Below are positions 33,717-46,192 of a stretch of 64,000 nt of DNA, piece by piece. Within the stretch, counting starts at the first letter, position 1. Each line of letters starts with the position of its first letter. The DNA is taken from NCBI RefSeq assembly GCF_030272615.1, contig NC_081412.1, positions 105,966,296 through 106,030,295 on the forward strand, written 5' to 3'. Source of the DNA: Cryptomeria japonica (lineage: Eukaryota; Streptophyta; Pinopsida; Cupressales; Cupressaceae). Position numbers and translations under genes: made by a program. Under the pieces are notes generated by a model, which saw only the letters and a list, made by a program, of their open reading frames with translations, had not been told where the DNA came from and did no database searches.

Positions 33717-34385
33717 AAGTTTTCTGTATGTCACGGTAGTTGTTCGTCTTTCATTGCAGATCAAATTTTTGGTTTCCAGGCTTGTTCTTGTGCATTATTC
33801 CAGATTTTTAGTTCATTTGGATTCTTTTTCGGTGAGTTATTCCTTCCAGAGCAATTTTGAGCTTATCATCTAAGTTGGAGATTTCTTCTTTTCTGGAGCG
33901 ATTTCTTGGATTGCAGATCAGTTTGGCACCACACACGATGTTCTTAGGTCATTGGTTGACCTTCCTATATGGTCTGCACTTCTTCATTGTTCTTGGTGGA
34001 TGAGATCTTCACGTTTTGGGACCAACCTATTTTACACATTTCATTTTTCTTCCTTGGTAAATGCAATCTTTTGTGGTTGATCCAGATGTGTTTCGAATGG
34101 TATATATTTTATTGTATGTGATCATTTGAGATAGAGCGATGGAGATGGAAGTAATATGATAATCCAGAGTCATGAATGGTAATTCAGTTAGCTCTTGGAG
34201 TTCTTGATGAATTGTAATTTGGCATATAGTCAGTAACAGGGCATGTTAGCCTACATGTAACCAGTTGATTAATGGATGTTCTTTGATGAATATATGATGG
34301 TGTGGATGTCTGATTTTGCAATTATTCTATGTGTTGTTGTTGCTTATGTTGTGTTACTTTTGTTGCATGATCTATTTTTTTCTCT
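33717..34385 (+). other. Segment splitting the hAT ORF: intron or LTR-like insertion
   Basis: There is no coding content. Its pyrimidine-rich, tgtt-rich composition resembles an LTR or a long intron. No duplicated target bases or clear GT/AG pair could be fixed. Confidence 0.35.
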
Positions 34386-34733
34386 TTCATGACCCACCTA
34401 ACCATGGCTGCAACAAAAAGACAACCAAAGCTCCCTGAATCTAGAAGTTCTCTTGAAGCTATTTTTGGAAAGGTAATGGCAGTAGCACAACTGGGAAAAG
34501 CTATTCAATTAAGTGTTATTTTTCATATTTTGAGTAGAGGGCGTCCAATGACAAACTACCTAGAAATTAGTACTTTATTATAATTTTTGGGTGTTCCTAA
34601 CTTTTCTAATAGTCACTGGTCAATAAACAATGGTTGGGAATGAGCAAGTTGTCTTGCTGAGGTTAAAAAAAAAAGATATAAAGGAAAGAATTAGAGAGTC
34701 AAACTTGATTGCATTGTATTTGGATGAAGTTAC
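34386..34733 (+). pseudogene. hAT-like transposase, middle part
   Basis: The frame gives LGKAIQLSVIFHILSRGRPM, then TNYLEI and, after frame changes, RIRESNLIALYLDEV. It is interrupted by the copia element at 34734 and continues at 41762 with MEIDNMSWVCMHVY. Stops are present after STLL and elsewhere. Confidence 0.7.
34729..34733. repeat. Target site duplication gttac (left)
   Basis: The right copy at 41762-41766 is gttat, one difference. Removing the element and one copy restores the hAT frame across the site. Confidence 0.75.
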
Positions 34734-35981
34734 TGTTAGAATAATTGGTGGACAACTGAGAGGGGGGGCGTGAATCAGTTGTCAACAGATTATATTAATC
34801 AAACCACTTTATAACCTTTAACCAGAGCACATAAACATTAAATATCAGAATAGCAGAAATAGATACCGGTAAGCAATAAAACTTAAGTATGAAATAGAGA
34901 ATCAACACAATGAAACCATACCACATAATACCATGATTTGTTTGTGGAAAACCCGATAAAGGGAAAAAGCACAATGGGAAGCCTACCCACAGTCAAATAA
35001 TACTTCTAAAGAAAGCATGTGATACAATAAGGGGCCTGCACATGCAGGAAGGCACACTGCCTAGAGCATACTGCTCATTACAAAGGAGTCTCACAGACTA
35101 CAGAGAGGTTATAACCACCTCAATATAATTGGACAACAATCCAAAAGAATGAACTACCAATGATAGCATCTACCATGCCTGATTATAGTCCTAGTTAAGC
35201 TCAATACTAGAGTCCTTTGACCTCTTACATAAACCCAATCTGATCACCTATGATTGACCAAATCTCCTTCGCATATGATCTTTTCATTATTCGCACATTT
35301 CATTCCATAATATGATCTACAAAGAGATCTTACATCAATTTATACAAACCCTAAGGCCTAAACCAATAAGGTGGGCCACCTAAAAGATATTATAATAAGA
35401 TCATTACATACATCCACATTACAATGATATACCATTTCGGCTTTAGACCAAAACAACATTAACCAATCCATAAATCATCCCAGTAACATGTAGAGAACAC
35501 TTAACAACACGTTACATGATATTGATCCATAACCTAGACCCAAATAGATTCACCACACCAAAGCAATGTCACCAATCAATCAAGGCACGAACAAAGATCA
35601 CCTTCTGCATCCTGAATTCCCACTAGAAGCCGCACCAACACCACTTATGAATTCTATCAAAGATTCTCAGTAAAAGCTCTACCAGTAAAACCCTAAACCC
35701 TTACCGGTATAGGCTTACTAGAGTGTATGATAGCATCTGATCATCAAGTCAATACCAACTGACCAAAATATACTCCAGAAAAATGCAACACATTAAACCA
35801 AACATATTCCATTGATCCAAACATGTCGGTAGTATCCAACTGATAGTCCCTTCTGTCGGTAACACTAGTTCTTCTATGGTAACCAAAATCTGTCTGTCGA
35901 TAACCAATCATAATAGCTAGTGTCGATATCAATGACAAAACATCAATGTAACACATAATCAATTCCTTCATATTGCCAACA
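34734..35981 (-). repeat. 3' LTR of the copia element in hAT
   Basis: It is bounded by TGTTAGAATAATTGG and ATTGCCAACA and is followed by the polypurine tract. Confidence 0.88.
34751..34783 (-). other. U5 hairpin, perfect 9-bp stem
   Basis: Arms GACAACTGA (34751-34759) and TCAGTTGTC (34775-34783) flank gagggggggcgtgaa. The arm sequence differs from that of the neighbouring copia family, yet pairing is complete. Confidence 0.7.
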
Positions 35982-36000
35982 ATCTCCCCCTTTGGCATTG
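35982..36000 (-). other. Polypurine tract, with further copies upstream
   Basis: The element sense is CCAAAGGGGGAGAT next to the LTR. Similar AGGGGGAG words occur at about 36101, 36190 and 36262, so this 3' untranslated region has several purine tracts. Confidence 0.75.
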
Positions 36001-36350
36001 ATGGCAACACTAGATGTGAAAAAGAAAACATTTAAGTGCCAAGAAGTGCCAAAAATTTCTCATAGAAGATATAACAATGAAAAACTAAAAAATCCCAGCA
36101 ACTCCCCCTGAGGAGTGCAATCCAATCAGAAACTGATTTGAATCTCTCTCCTATATGACATATTTTGACATTATTTTTCACATTATGTATCTCTCCCCCT
36201 TTGACATTAATGCCAAAGATATGACATAGATATCAAAATCCTGTGAATCTCAAAACTGACTACTCCCCCTGAGTAGTAGCACCACTACATCAATTTGGAG
36301 CAAAGGATAAAACTGATGATGCATACTAGACTAATTCTTTTCTCCATCAA

Positions 36351-37960
36351 TTAAGTTTCTATCGAAGGGGTAGATACCCCTAACCTATCTCTCAAATATT
36401 CAAATGATTCCTTACACAACGGTTTTGTGAATATATCTGCAATCTGCTCTTTACTGTTCACATAAACCAATTTGACTTCCTTTTCTTCCACCTTTTCTTT
36501 TAGAAAGTTATATTTAATTGATATGTGCTTAATCTTAGAGTGAAATATTGTATTTTTAGACATGTCAATAGCTGCAGTGTTATCACAATAGATAACTACC
36601 GGTTCACTGCAATTTACCTTGATATCCTTCAACATTTGCTTCATCCACAAGACTTGAGTGCAATTAGTTGCTGCTGCAACATATTCAGCTTCTGCAATAG
36701 ATAAAGAAATGCATGACTATTTTTTGCTGATCCATGAAACCAATTTCTTTCCAAGAAAGAAAGCTCCACTAGAAGTGCTCTTCTGGTCATCAGTATCTCC
36801 TACCCAATCTATATTTGTATATGCACATAAAGTGAATTTATCATCTCTAGAGTACCATAAGCCATATTCTGTTATTCCTTGCAAATACCGGAATATCCTT
36901 TTTACTGCACATTTATGATTTTCTTTAGGATTACTTTGATATCTTGAAACAATAGTTATTGCATTCATAATATCTGGTCTAGTCTGAGTTAGATATAACA
37001 AGCCACCAATCGTAGACTTATACCTTGTTGCATTTACCAGTGCAGATGTGTCTTTGATAGATAATTTCTCACTTGTCATCATAGGAGTACTCACCGGTTT
37101 GGATTTATCCATACCAAAATTCTTCAATAATTCCCTTAGATACTTAGTTTGATAGCTAAAAATGCCTTTGTCAGTTTGAGTAATCTGCAAACCTAAGAAA
37201 AATCTCATCTCACCAATCATAGACATTTCAAATTCATTCCTCATATTATTAGAGAATTCCATGCACAATTTATCTTCACCTCCAAAAATGATATCATCAA
37301 CAAATACTTCAATAATTAGAATATCATCATCAGTGATCTTGTAATTTAAATTATTGTCAGCACTGCCCTTAGTAAAACCAAGCTTCAAAAGATATTTATC
37401 TAGCCTTGCATACCAAGCTCTAGGAGCTTGTTTCAATCCATATAATGCTTTCCTTAACCTGCAAATTATATCGTTGTCATATGTCAGTGAAAATACATCA
37501 GGTTGCTCAATGTATACTTCTTCCTCAAGTTCACCATTCAAAAATGCACATTTAACATCCATTTGATAGACCTTATTGTTTTTGTATGTTGCATAGGCAA
37601 GAAATAGTCTAACAGCTTCAATTCTAGACACTGGTGCAAATGTCTCACCATAATCAATTCCTTCCATTTGAGAATATCCTTTACAAACCAGTCTAGCCTT
37701 GTTTCTTACAACTTGACCATCCTCATTTAGTTTATTTCTAAAAACCCATTTAGTTCCAATAACATTCTTATTTTTAGGTCGGGGAACTAAAGTCCAAGTC
37801 TTATTCTTCTCTATCTAATCTAATTCATCTTCCATAGCTTTTAACCAATGTTTATCTTTAGAAGCTTCAATAACAGATGTTGGTTCAATTTGATAAATAA
37901 GACATACCTCTTCATTTTCCAGTCTTCTTCTTGTCATAACTCCCTTGTTCTTGTCTCCAA
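36351..37960 (-). pseudogene. Copia RT and RNase H
   Basis: RT begins near 37880 (HWLKAMEDELD, then a stop) and runs through [21 protein letters not shown] and [26 protein letters not shown] and the catalytic [10 protein letters not shown] follow. RNase H reads [11 protein letters not shown], where relatives have DADWAGD, so a probable catalytic Asp is now Asn. The frame stops after LVSWISKK near 36715. It continues in the same frame as WMKQMLKDIK, CDNTAAIDMSKN and FTKPLCKESFE to 36351. The RT frame is out of register with integrase upstream. Confidence 0.9.
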
Positions 37961-38182
37961 TGATTTGATCTTTAGAATGATTTAATCTTACATACCTTGG
38001 TGTCTTCTGAACTTTAGGTTCTCTGTTCTAATCATCAGTCACAGTTGAATTTTATGATTGTACTGGTGTAGCTATCTCGGTGTCTTGTACCAGTTGAGGC
38101 ATTACCGGATCAGTTATGATCACTTCCACTGTTGACTCTCTATCATATGATATAGATTTATCTTTGTATTGCTCATCCACTT

Positions 38183-39090
38183 TCACATTTGTGCTCTCCA
38201 CAATTTTCTGTGATCTTTTCTTATAACAAATCTATATGCTTTTCTCTGAATTGAATATCCAAGAAATATCCCTTCATCACATCTAGGATCAAACTTCCCA
38301 ATTGAATCATCCCTTTTTATATAACATTTACTTCCAAAAATTCTGAAATATTTAAGAGTAGTTGTATGTCCAAACCATAATTCATAAGGAGACTTACCGG
38401 TTTCACCTTTGATATGAACTTTGTTGAATGTGTAGGTTGTTGTACTCACTGCTTCTCTCCAGTAGACGTGAGGCAATTTGGCTTCCATCATCATGGTTCT
38501 TGTTGCATCCAAAATAGTTTTATTCTTCATTTCCACTACTCCATTTTGCTGAGGAGTTTGGGGTGTAGATAATTGTCTCCTAATTCCATTTATCTCACAA
38601 TAACTATTAAATTCATGAGTTGTGAACTCACCACCTTGATCTAATCTTAGACATTTGATTTTCAATCCAGATTTTGTTTCCACCATTGCTTTAAAGATCT
38701 TGAATTTCTCAAAAGCTTTAGACTTCTCCCTTAGAAAATTCACCCACATCATTCTAGACTCAGTATGAATCAAATAAAGTACATCATTAGATTTATCATG
38801 TATGATCTTAAAAGAAGTTCTAACTTGCTTTCCCAATTGACATTCCTTACATACCGGATTATGAGGCTTTATAATCTTAGGTATATCTCTAACTACCTTT
38901 GTTGAATTGATATTAACAATACAATCAAAATTAACATGACACAACCTCTTATACCATAACCAACTCTCATCAATATGAGCAATCAAACATGTCTTATCAC
39001 CGGTGTTCAAGTGAAAGATATTATCTCTAGTTTGAGTATCGGTTGCAATCTCCAAACCAGTTTTGTTAATGATTTTGTATTTTCTATCTT
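38183..39090 (-). pseudogene. Copia integrase with an internal deletion
   Basis: The pre-integrase region is SWLWYKRLCHVNFDCIV, with CKECQLGK. The catalytic core should start with HTDLCGP and about 25 further residues. Here the frame jumps from YLIHTE straight to SRMMWVNF, so the segment with the first catalytic Asp is gone without loss of frame (near 38758). The second Asp remains in LRLDQGGEF and the Glu in NGVVEMKN. The C-terminal part has YWREAVST and IFGSKCYIK. The protein ends near KLWRAQM. Confidence 0.85.
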
Positions 39091-39094
39091 TGAA

Positions 39095-39670
39095 CTAAAG
39101 TTGGAATCCCTTATCCACCAATTGACCAACACTTAAAATCTTATGCTTTAAACCTTCTACATAGTAGACATTATCAGTATTATGCTTACCATCCAGGGAA
39201 ATAATACCTCTACCTTTGATCATACATCCTTTGTCATCCCCAAATCTGACTTGACCACCATTGTATTCTTGTAGGGATGGAAATTTTCTTTTATCTCTAG
39301 TCATATGATGTGAGCATCCACTATAAATTATCCATTCATCCTTGTCTTCAACTTTTGCTTCCAGGGCCTTTTCTTCATTCTTGTTAACCGGTTCTGGTTC
39401 ATCTTCCTTTATAGCATAGAAAACCCATTCCTTTTCATTGTTAGATCCACTAGTAGAGTCTCTTGCCGGTTCATCATTTGAGTCATCACTTACTCCTTCC
39501 TCATCCACTATGTAGCATAGTTTGTTTTTCCTGAATCTATATTTGTTATGATTAGGCTTAAATAATTTCTTAACTCTTTCTTCAAATCTTACATTCCTTT
39601 CAGGACATCTAGATGCAAAATGACCAATCTTATTACATGCAAAACATTTAAAAGGTGCTTTTCCTTCATA
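39095..39670 (-). pseudogene. Copia zinc knuckle and protease, catalytic Asp lost
   Basis: The CCHC knuckle reads CFACNKIGHFASRC (about 39605-39650), followed by a charged linker. The protease motif is WIIYSGCSHHMTRDKR. In the family it is DSGCSHHMT, so the catalytic Asp codon GAT is now TAT (39325-39327). The frame ends at LVDKGFQL and continues after a stop into integrase. Confidence 0.88.
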
Positions 39671-39676
39671 CTTACT

Positions 39677-40480
39677 TCATGTCGGTTCTTTAGGTACTCT
39701 TCTAGCAAATAAGGCTTCAAGTTGCTCAAATTCTTCATCCTCTTTTCTCATATCTTCCAATTCTTTTGCATATAGGACTTTCCAATCACTTTTGTCAGTA
39801 GATGATGATGCATGAAAAGCAGGTTCAGACTTTGCAGCTCTAGAGGGTCCAAATTCTTCAAGATCAACAGATAATTTCTCAATCACAATGTCTCTGTTAG
39901 CTGAAGTGTTTTTAATTGTTCTCAATTCATTAATTGCAGTAGCCTTCATCTTGTAAGCCAGTGGTAGGGCTCTCAAAACTTTAGAAACTATTTCATCTTC
40001 ACTCAGAGATCCTCCACAACATTGAATTCCCATGACAATCTCATTTACTCTTTCCATAAATGTAGCAATTCTTTCATTATCTTCCATCTTCAAGTTCTCA
40101 TATCTTACCCGGTAACCATCAAGTTTAGCAATTTTGACTGTAGGGTCACCTTCATTCAGAATTTGCAATTTATCCCACATAACCTTTGCAGATGATTTAT
40201 CAGTCAATCCCATGATTTGTTGATCAGTGAGTGCACACAAGAGGGCTTCTCTTGCTCTGCAATCATTTTCAATATTTTTGTCCAAGTCTGCTCAAGCAGG
40301 ATTGCTAGATGCCAGATCATAAGGTGTATATCCTTTCTCAGTGACCTCCCAAATATCCTTGCCAAGACATCTAAGATGAGTCTCCATTTTTATTTTCCAT
40401 ATCCCATAGTTTGTTCCATCAAGCTTAGGGATTTCTCTTCTGAAAATAGCTGTTGATGGATTTGATTTATTAGTTTCCAT
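39677..40480 (-). pseudogene. Copia gag (UBN2 type)
   Basis: The start METNKSNPSTAIFRR leads to LDGTNYGIWKIKMETHLR, a typical copia gag opening. After one stop (near 40294) the frame continues with MWDKLQILNEGDPTV, FMERVNEIVMG and VSKVLRALPLAYK, the UBN2 capsid-like core. A Lys/Glu-rich end follows. A stop at 39677 precedes the zinc knuckle in the same frame. Confidence 0.85.
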
Positions 40481-40525
40481 AGGATCTACCTCAAGCAGTT
40501 AAGTTTCTATAAAAGAGGACCAAAA

Positions 40526-40538
40526 TTCTGATACCAAT
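40526..40538 (-). other. Primer binding site
   Basis: The element sense is TTGGTATCAGAAT, matching the initiator-tRNA-Met site over its first ten bases. Confidence 0.75.
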
Positions 40539-41761
40539 TGTTATAATAATCAATGGAAAACTAAGAGGGGGGTGAATCAATTGTCAATGGATTATATTAA
40601 TCAAACCACTTTATAACCTTTAATCAGAGCCCATAAACATTAAATATTAGAATAGCAAAAACAGATATCGGTAAGCAATAAAACTTAAGTATGAAACAGA
40701 GAATCAACACAATGCAACCATACCACATAACACCATGATTTGTATGTGGAAAATGCAGTAAAGGGAAAAACCACGGTGGAAAGCCTACCCACAGTTAGAT
40801 AATACTTCTACAGAAAGTATGTGATATGATAAGGGGCCTACATATGTAGGAATCCATAATGTACTTCTCATTACAAAGGAGTCTCACTGACTACAAAGAG
40901 GTTATAACCACCTCAATATAATTGGATAACAATCCAAAAGAATGAACTGCCAATGATAGCATCTACCATGCCTAATTACAGTCCTGGTTAAGCTCAATAC
41001 TAGAGGCCTTTGACCTCTTACATAAACCCAATCCGATCACCTATGATCGACCAAATCTCCTTTGCATATGATCTTTTTATTATTCACACATTTCATTCCA
41101 TGATATGATCTACAAAGAGATCTTACATCAATTTATACAAACCTTAAGGCCTAAACCAATTAGGTCAGCCACCTAAAAGATATTACAATAAGATCATTAC
41201 ATACATCCACATTACAATGATATACCATGTCAGCTTTAGACCAAAACAACATTAACCAATCCATAAATCATCCTAGTAACATGTAGAGAACACTTAATAG
41301 CACATTACATGATACTGGTCCATAACCTGGACCCAAATAGATTCACCACGCCAAAGCAATGTCACCAATCAGTTGAGGAACAAACAAAGATCACCTTTTG
41401 CATCTTGAATTCTATCTAGAAGTTGCACCAACACCACTTATGAATTCTATCAAAGATTCTCAGTAAAAGCTTTGCCTATAAAACCCTAAACCCTTACCAG
41501 TATAGGCTTACGAGTGTATGGTAGCATCTGATTATCAAGTCAATACCAACTGACCAAAACATACTCCATAAACATGCAACACATTAAACCAAACATATTA
41601 CATTGATCCAAACATGTCAATAGTATGCAACTGATAGTCCCTTTTGTCGGTAACACTAGATCTTCTACCGGTAACCAAAATGTGTATGTCGGTAACCAAT
41701 CATAAAAGCTAGTGTTAACATCAATGCAACACATATAATCAATTCTTTCATATTGCCAACA
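40539..41761 (-). repeat. 5' LTR of the copia element in hAT
   Basis: It pairs with 34734-35981. Its copy of the U5 hairpin is decayed, with about three mismatches in the arms near 40555-40585. Confidence 0.88.
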
Positions 41762-43414
41762 GTTATGGAAATAGATAATATGTCTTGGGTATGTATGCAT
41801 GTTTATACCATAAAGAATCATGTCTGCCAACCTCATCTACTATGTGTTTCTAAATTGAAGGAAAGTGTGACAACGGAAACTCTATTTCAACTAGTTAAGA
41901 ATTTGTTAATTGAATATGGAGGTATGAATGAATTGACAATTTCAAAAAAGTTGGTATGTGTAGGAGCAGATGGAGCTTCAATAATGCAAGGTTATAATAA
42001 CGGTCTTAGCATAAAGCTACAAACTTCTTGTTTGCCCTACATGACTATCATTCACTGCATGACCCATAGAATGAATCTAGCATTTAAAATTGTGAGCAAG
42101 TATCTTGTAGTAAAAAATGTTGAAGATTTAATCAGATAGTTCTACTCATACTTCTGTCAAAGTCCCAAACGATTTTTGGAATTTTAAAATTTTGTTGATG
42201 GAATAACTGATGGGGACAAGCTTCTTAAGGATGTCAATACTAGATGGATCTCCTTGCATGATCCAGTGCATCGAGTTTATTCAGAATATTGATCCTTGAT
42301 TGGAGTAATGAACGAACATTTCCACACAGTAGACAAAGCTCCTGACCTACTTCGTAGGTTATGTGATATAGAGACAATCCTAACTTTAGCAGGTCTTCTT
42401 CCAATGCTAGAGGAAATGAACCATCTTGTGAAAAAAGCCCAAAACAGAGCTATGTATATTGCAAAATATGCTAAGCTATGTAAAATGACATGCATAACCC
42501 TCGGTAATCTCTATCAATCAGAACTAACATTTGTAAATGTAGAATTTGCTAGCTGGCAGACATTAACGGATTTGAAGAATCTTAACAGCTTTTTTTTATT
42601 TAATGCAAATGGGGAGTTATGTGTCAGTGTACATGGATTTGAGATACCAATGCACCATCTTTACATGATCAAGGAACTAGGAAAATACTCTAAGAAAATT
42701 GCCTCTTTTGTTTCCTCAAAAATTAAAAAATGATTCCCTCATGATGAGTTACCTGAAGCCATGTCTATTGTGTTTCTTCAACATTGGGAACTCAATAATG
42801 CAGTTGATTATCATCATAGGATAATGACTTTGATAAACCATTTTTACAAATCTGTAGAAATCAATTGACAAACTATAGAAGGAATTTTAAATGAAACAAT
42901 TCTTAGAGAGTAATCAGCCCATTTTGTATTAACTATGAGGCATCATTTTGAAGAATCAAAAAAAGCAAAGAACCACTTGGAAGAGAGATCAGTAAAAAAG
43001 GTTTGGACAAAGATAAGTTAGAGCATACAATTGGTTGATTCATTATCAGTCTTTCCCAAACTTGTTGATTTATGTCAAAACATGATATTGGGTTCGGTGG
43101 AGAATGAGAGAGTTTTCAGTGCTTTGGTGTTCTTAAAATCAAAGATAAGGAACAAACTAGATAATAATTTGGAAAATCACTTACAGTTGTATACATCGAG
43201 GTATAATGTCAAAAAAATTCCTTATGAAAGGGCACTGGGAATATGGAAGTCTAAAACTGAAAGGAGAGGGTTGGACAACACTTCAAACCAAAGTGGGATA
43301 ACTAACATTGACAGAATGAATGTCAGTGACACATGTACTACTAGTTTTGAGATGCAGTTAAGTGAAGGTATGCAGAGTGAAGAAAACACAGACAATAATC
43401 AAGAAAGCTCTTGA
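41762..43414 (+). pseudogene. hAT-like transposase, C-terminal part
   Basis: The catalytic region reads SWVCMHVY, KLVCVGADGASIMQG, HCMTHRMNLAF and, after a stop at 42139, TRWISLHDP. A long frame follows (42296-42733, with LAGLLPMLEEMNHLV). After further stops comes the hAT dimerisation region: FPKLVDLCQNMILGSVENER, then VFSALVFLKSKIRNKLDNNL and LYTSRY. A Ser/Thr/Asn-rich tail ends at 43414. At least four stops or frame breaks make it non-functional. The terminal inverted repeats of the parent transposon were not found. Confidence 0.8.
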
Positions 43415-44235
43415 TTTGATGATCAGGATGATGAGATGATGTGGAAAATTTAAGAGATTTAGCACTAGTAGTTACTAGGTATTTATTAAACTTTTGGTTT
43501 CATATTGCATAATGTATTTCATCTATCACATTACAAAATCCCAATTGTGCTTGATGATATTTTATGTTTTTGTCAATGTCATTTAATATTGATATGCAAT
43601 TGCATTTTTCAAATTTCTATTTACAAGTTAATAAACTAACGCACTACTATTTTTCAATGATCGAGAATAAGGTTGCATTAGTAATTTTTTATTTGATAAT
43701 TTTGATTCAACATTCAAGTATCAAAAAAGTTTAGTGTTGCATTAGTAATTATATCATGATCATGGAGTATATTAATTGCATTAGCATAAAAAAAAATTAT
43801 GATTAATATTTGATATCGACCATAGCATGAGATGAATTTTCCCATTTGCAACTTACTACTTGTTCTCTACATAGAGTCCCTTTGAATAGAGTAAGCAATT
43901 TTCATCTTCTATTTTAGAAGAAGCTAAAAGCCATTCAAACTCAGCAACACAATGTAGACATATGAACCAAAAAATCTTCAATTTTATATATTCATGTAAG
44001 ATTCTACATAACAACTATGGACTTTTTGTATATTATTCACCCTTGGTGAATTAGTATATCTGCTTCTATTGGACTTTTGTAGTATATGTAGAAGTCAAAG
44101 AAGGAGAGGGAAAAACAAGGCCTTGATTATCCTCTTATAGAAAAATTGAGGATGCAACAAGCTTCGGGCCTTTTACAATATCAAAACCTAGGCAACTGCC
44201 TAACATATTCAAAAAAGATGGAAATCAAGAATTTG
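43415..44235. other. AT-rich, no gene seen
   Basis: There are short repeated words (gttgcattagtaatt twice near 43673 and 43737) but no coding region. It may contain the right end of the hAT element and the left end of the next element. Confidence 0.4.
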
Positions 44236-44239
44236 AAAA

Positions 44240-44528
44240 TTGAAATTTTCAAAATTTGAAAACTAAGGAAAAGAGAGGAAAAAGGATTAGAAGTGATCAA
44301 ATCCATGATGCTTGAACTGCTAAAGCGTCTTGACGTGTTCTTGGTAGCCTCTATTTTCAATTTCTGTTTTTTCCAAATACAAATTTAAAAATTTAAAATT
44401 TTAAAATTTTGAAGAACTTAAAAATAGAGAAGAAAAGAAGAAGAAGATTAGGAATCATCAAATCCATGTTGCTTGAGCTATTGGATTCCTTTGAGATGTT
44501 TTTGGTACTCTTCGTCTTCTATTTTTGA
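44240..44528. repeat. Diverged ~155-bp direct repeat
   Basis: Blocks at about 44240-44370 and 44395-44528 share aaa(t/g)gat.agaa.tgatcaaatccatg, then .tgcttgagct and ttcttggta..ct. They lie just past the end of the long minus-strand ORF. Confidence 0.55.
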
Positions 44529-44949
44529 TCTAACTATCTCCATTCAGGTCATCCCACTGTCAATCCTTAACAATGCATCCATGTATGACCCCAACTTCTT
44601 TAGGAATTGTGCATTATCTATAATAACATCTAGAAATATCTGATTTTGTATGGTTCTAAGGTCTGGCTTCTACTCTGATTTATATTTAAGTACCTTTCCA
44701 CTTTCTACTCTGCTTCTTTCTCTATCAAACAATGTAGGCATATTACTTGCTACCAGACATTGAAAACTTCTGAGCTCATCTCCAATTATTTGTGCATACA
44801 TTCTATGGATGATGTAGATCTTCTTCACCACCTCAAATTTTGCCCTGAAACTCATACTAATGATATGCAACTAGTCATGAGGAACTCTGATTGATAAAAT
44901 CTCCAATACTACAACTATCCTGCTCATATAGGATAATGAGCATGCTATG

Positions 44950-45652
44950 TGTAGATGAGGGAACAGTTCGAATCAAAGATTCAAAACTTCCAACATCCAA
45001 CAATGAAGTTTTTCCTACAAAACACACACATGCAAATTGAAATCTAAACTAGAAACACACATGCATACTATATATCAAACTCTACTCCATTGCACTCATA
45101 TTCCTCAAGAATTCACATTTAATATATTTTCTCTTAGAAGCACTTATGCAAAAAGATATGAGGAAATGGAGATTTGAGAATGCAAAGATAGCGGATAAGA
45201 TATCAAGATAATGGGATGCAAACTGACATAAGTTTGGCACATAAAGATGAGATACCCAAACAAGAGACGGGGCCTTGTTTAAATAGATTTTCTCTGGGCG
45301 AGTTCATGTTTTGAGATGAATATGGGATAATGCAAGATGAGTGGTATAGGGAAGATGAGTGGTAAATGGGAAATGGTAAGTGGTGGGAGGGGATATTAAA
45401 GTGTTTTATTAAATAAATAGAGAAATTATATAAGGTGAATGCATGAAGGCATATAAATGAATATGATATAATGTTTTATTTAATAAATTTAATAGATAAA
45501 TGATGAGATATTAATAATAATATAATGAAAGATAGAAATTATGTATAATGAATTATGGAGAAATAATAGTGTAATAATAAGGATTTGTCCGATGTTCAGA
45601 GAAATTTAAAATTAAATGAGGACAAATTAATGAAAAAATTTATGTGTCTACA
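44950..45652 (-). repeat. 3' LTR of the small element
   Basis: It is 703 bases long. In the element sense it starts TGTAGACACATAAATT. Confidence 0.8.
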
Positions 45653-45974
45653 TTTTGCCCCTCTTTGAGACAATGCATGACAAAATGCCAATCACAAACA
45701 AATGTATGTTAGCATTAACAAAGCACAAAAATAGAATATAAGACGATTTGTAATCCTCCAGTCATGCATGCAAAAATGTGATTAGCATAGATAAGGACCG
45801 TTAATTGTTTTGACAAGTGTTGAATGTGAATAGTATAAACCAAGCTTATTAAGTGTCTATTCAGATGCAAAATGTAAGAGAAAAAGCCAAGGGACATTTA
45901 TTGTTATGTTGAATACAAAACATGGAAGCTAAAACAAAACATGTGAACTGTTTGATTAATGCCTGAAAAAAGTA

Positions 45975-46050
45975 CATGCAAAATCTTACTATTAAAGGAA
46001 CCTTCAATATATCATGCAAAATGTTACTATTAAGGGAACCTTCAATATAT
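45975..46050. repeat. 37-bp tandem duplication in the small element
   Basis: The phrase atgcaaaatcttactattaa, then ggaaccttcaatatatc, occurs twice in succession with few changes. Confidence 0.8.
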
Positions 46051-46192
46051 CAATCGAACTGGCAACGTTTTAATCAGATATGAGTCAATGTCAAACTGTA
46101 TGATAATTTCCCTCAAATGTAAACCAAATGCTTTCTACCAAGTGAAAGTCAAATCTATGAAGGGACAAGGTCGTCCCATCGGGCATGCCAAA

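Larger units (their letters stand above)
34734..41761 (-). mobile_element. Near-complete copia retrotransposon inside the hAT gene
   Basis: This 7.03-kb minus-oriented element has LTRs at 34734-35981 and 40539-41761, TG/CA ends and a 5-bp target duplication with one mismatch. Gag, protease, integrase, RT and RNase H are all recognisable in order. Stops, a frame change between integrase and RT, and losses of catalytic residues show it is dead. The LTRs look alike at about the mid-90% level by eye. Confidence 0.9.
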
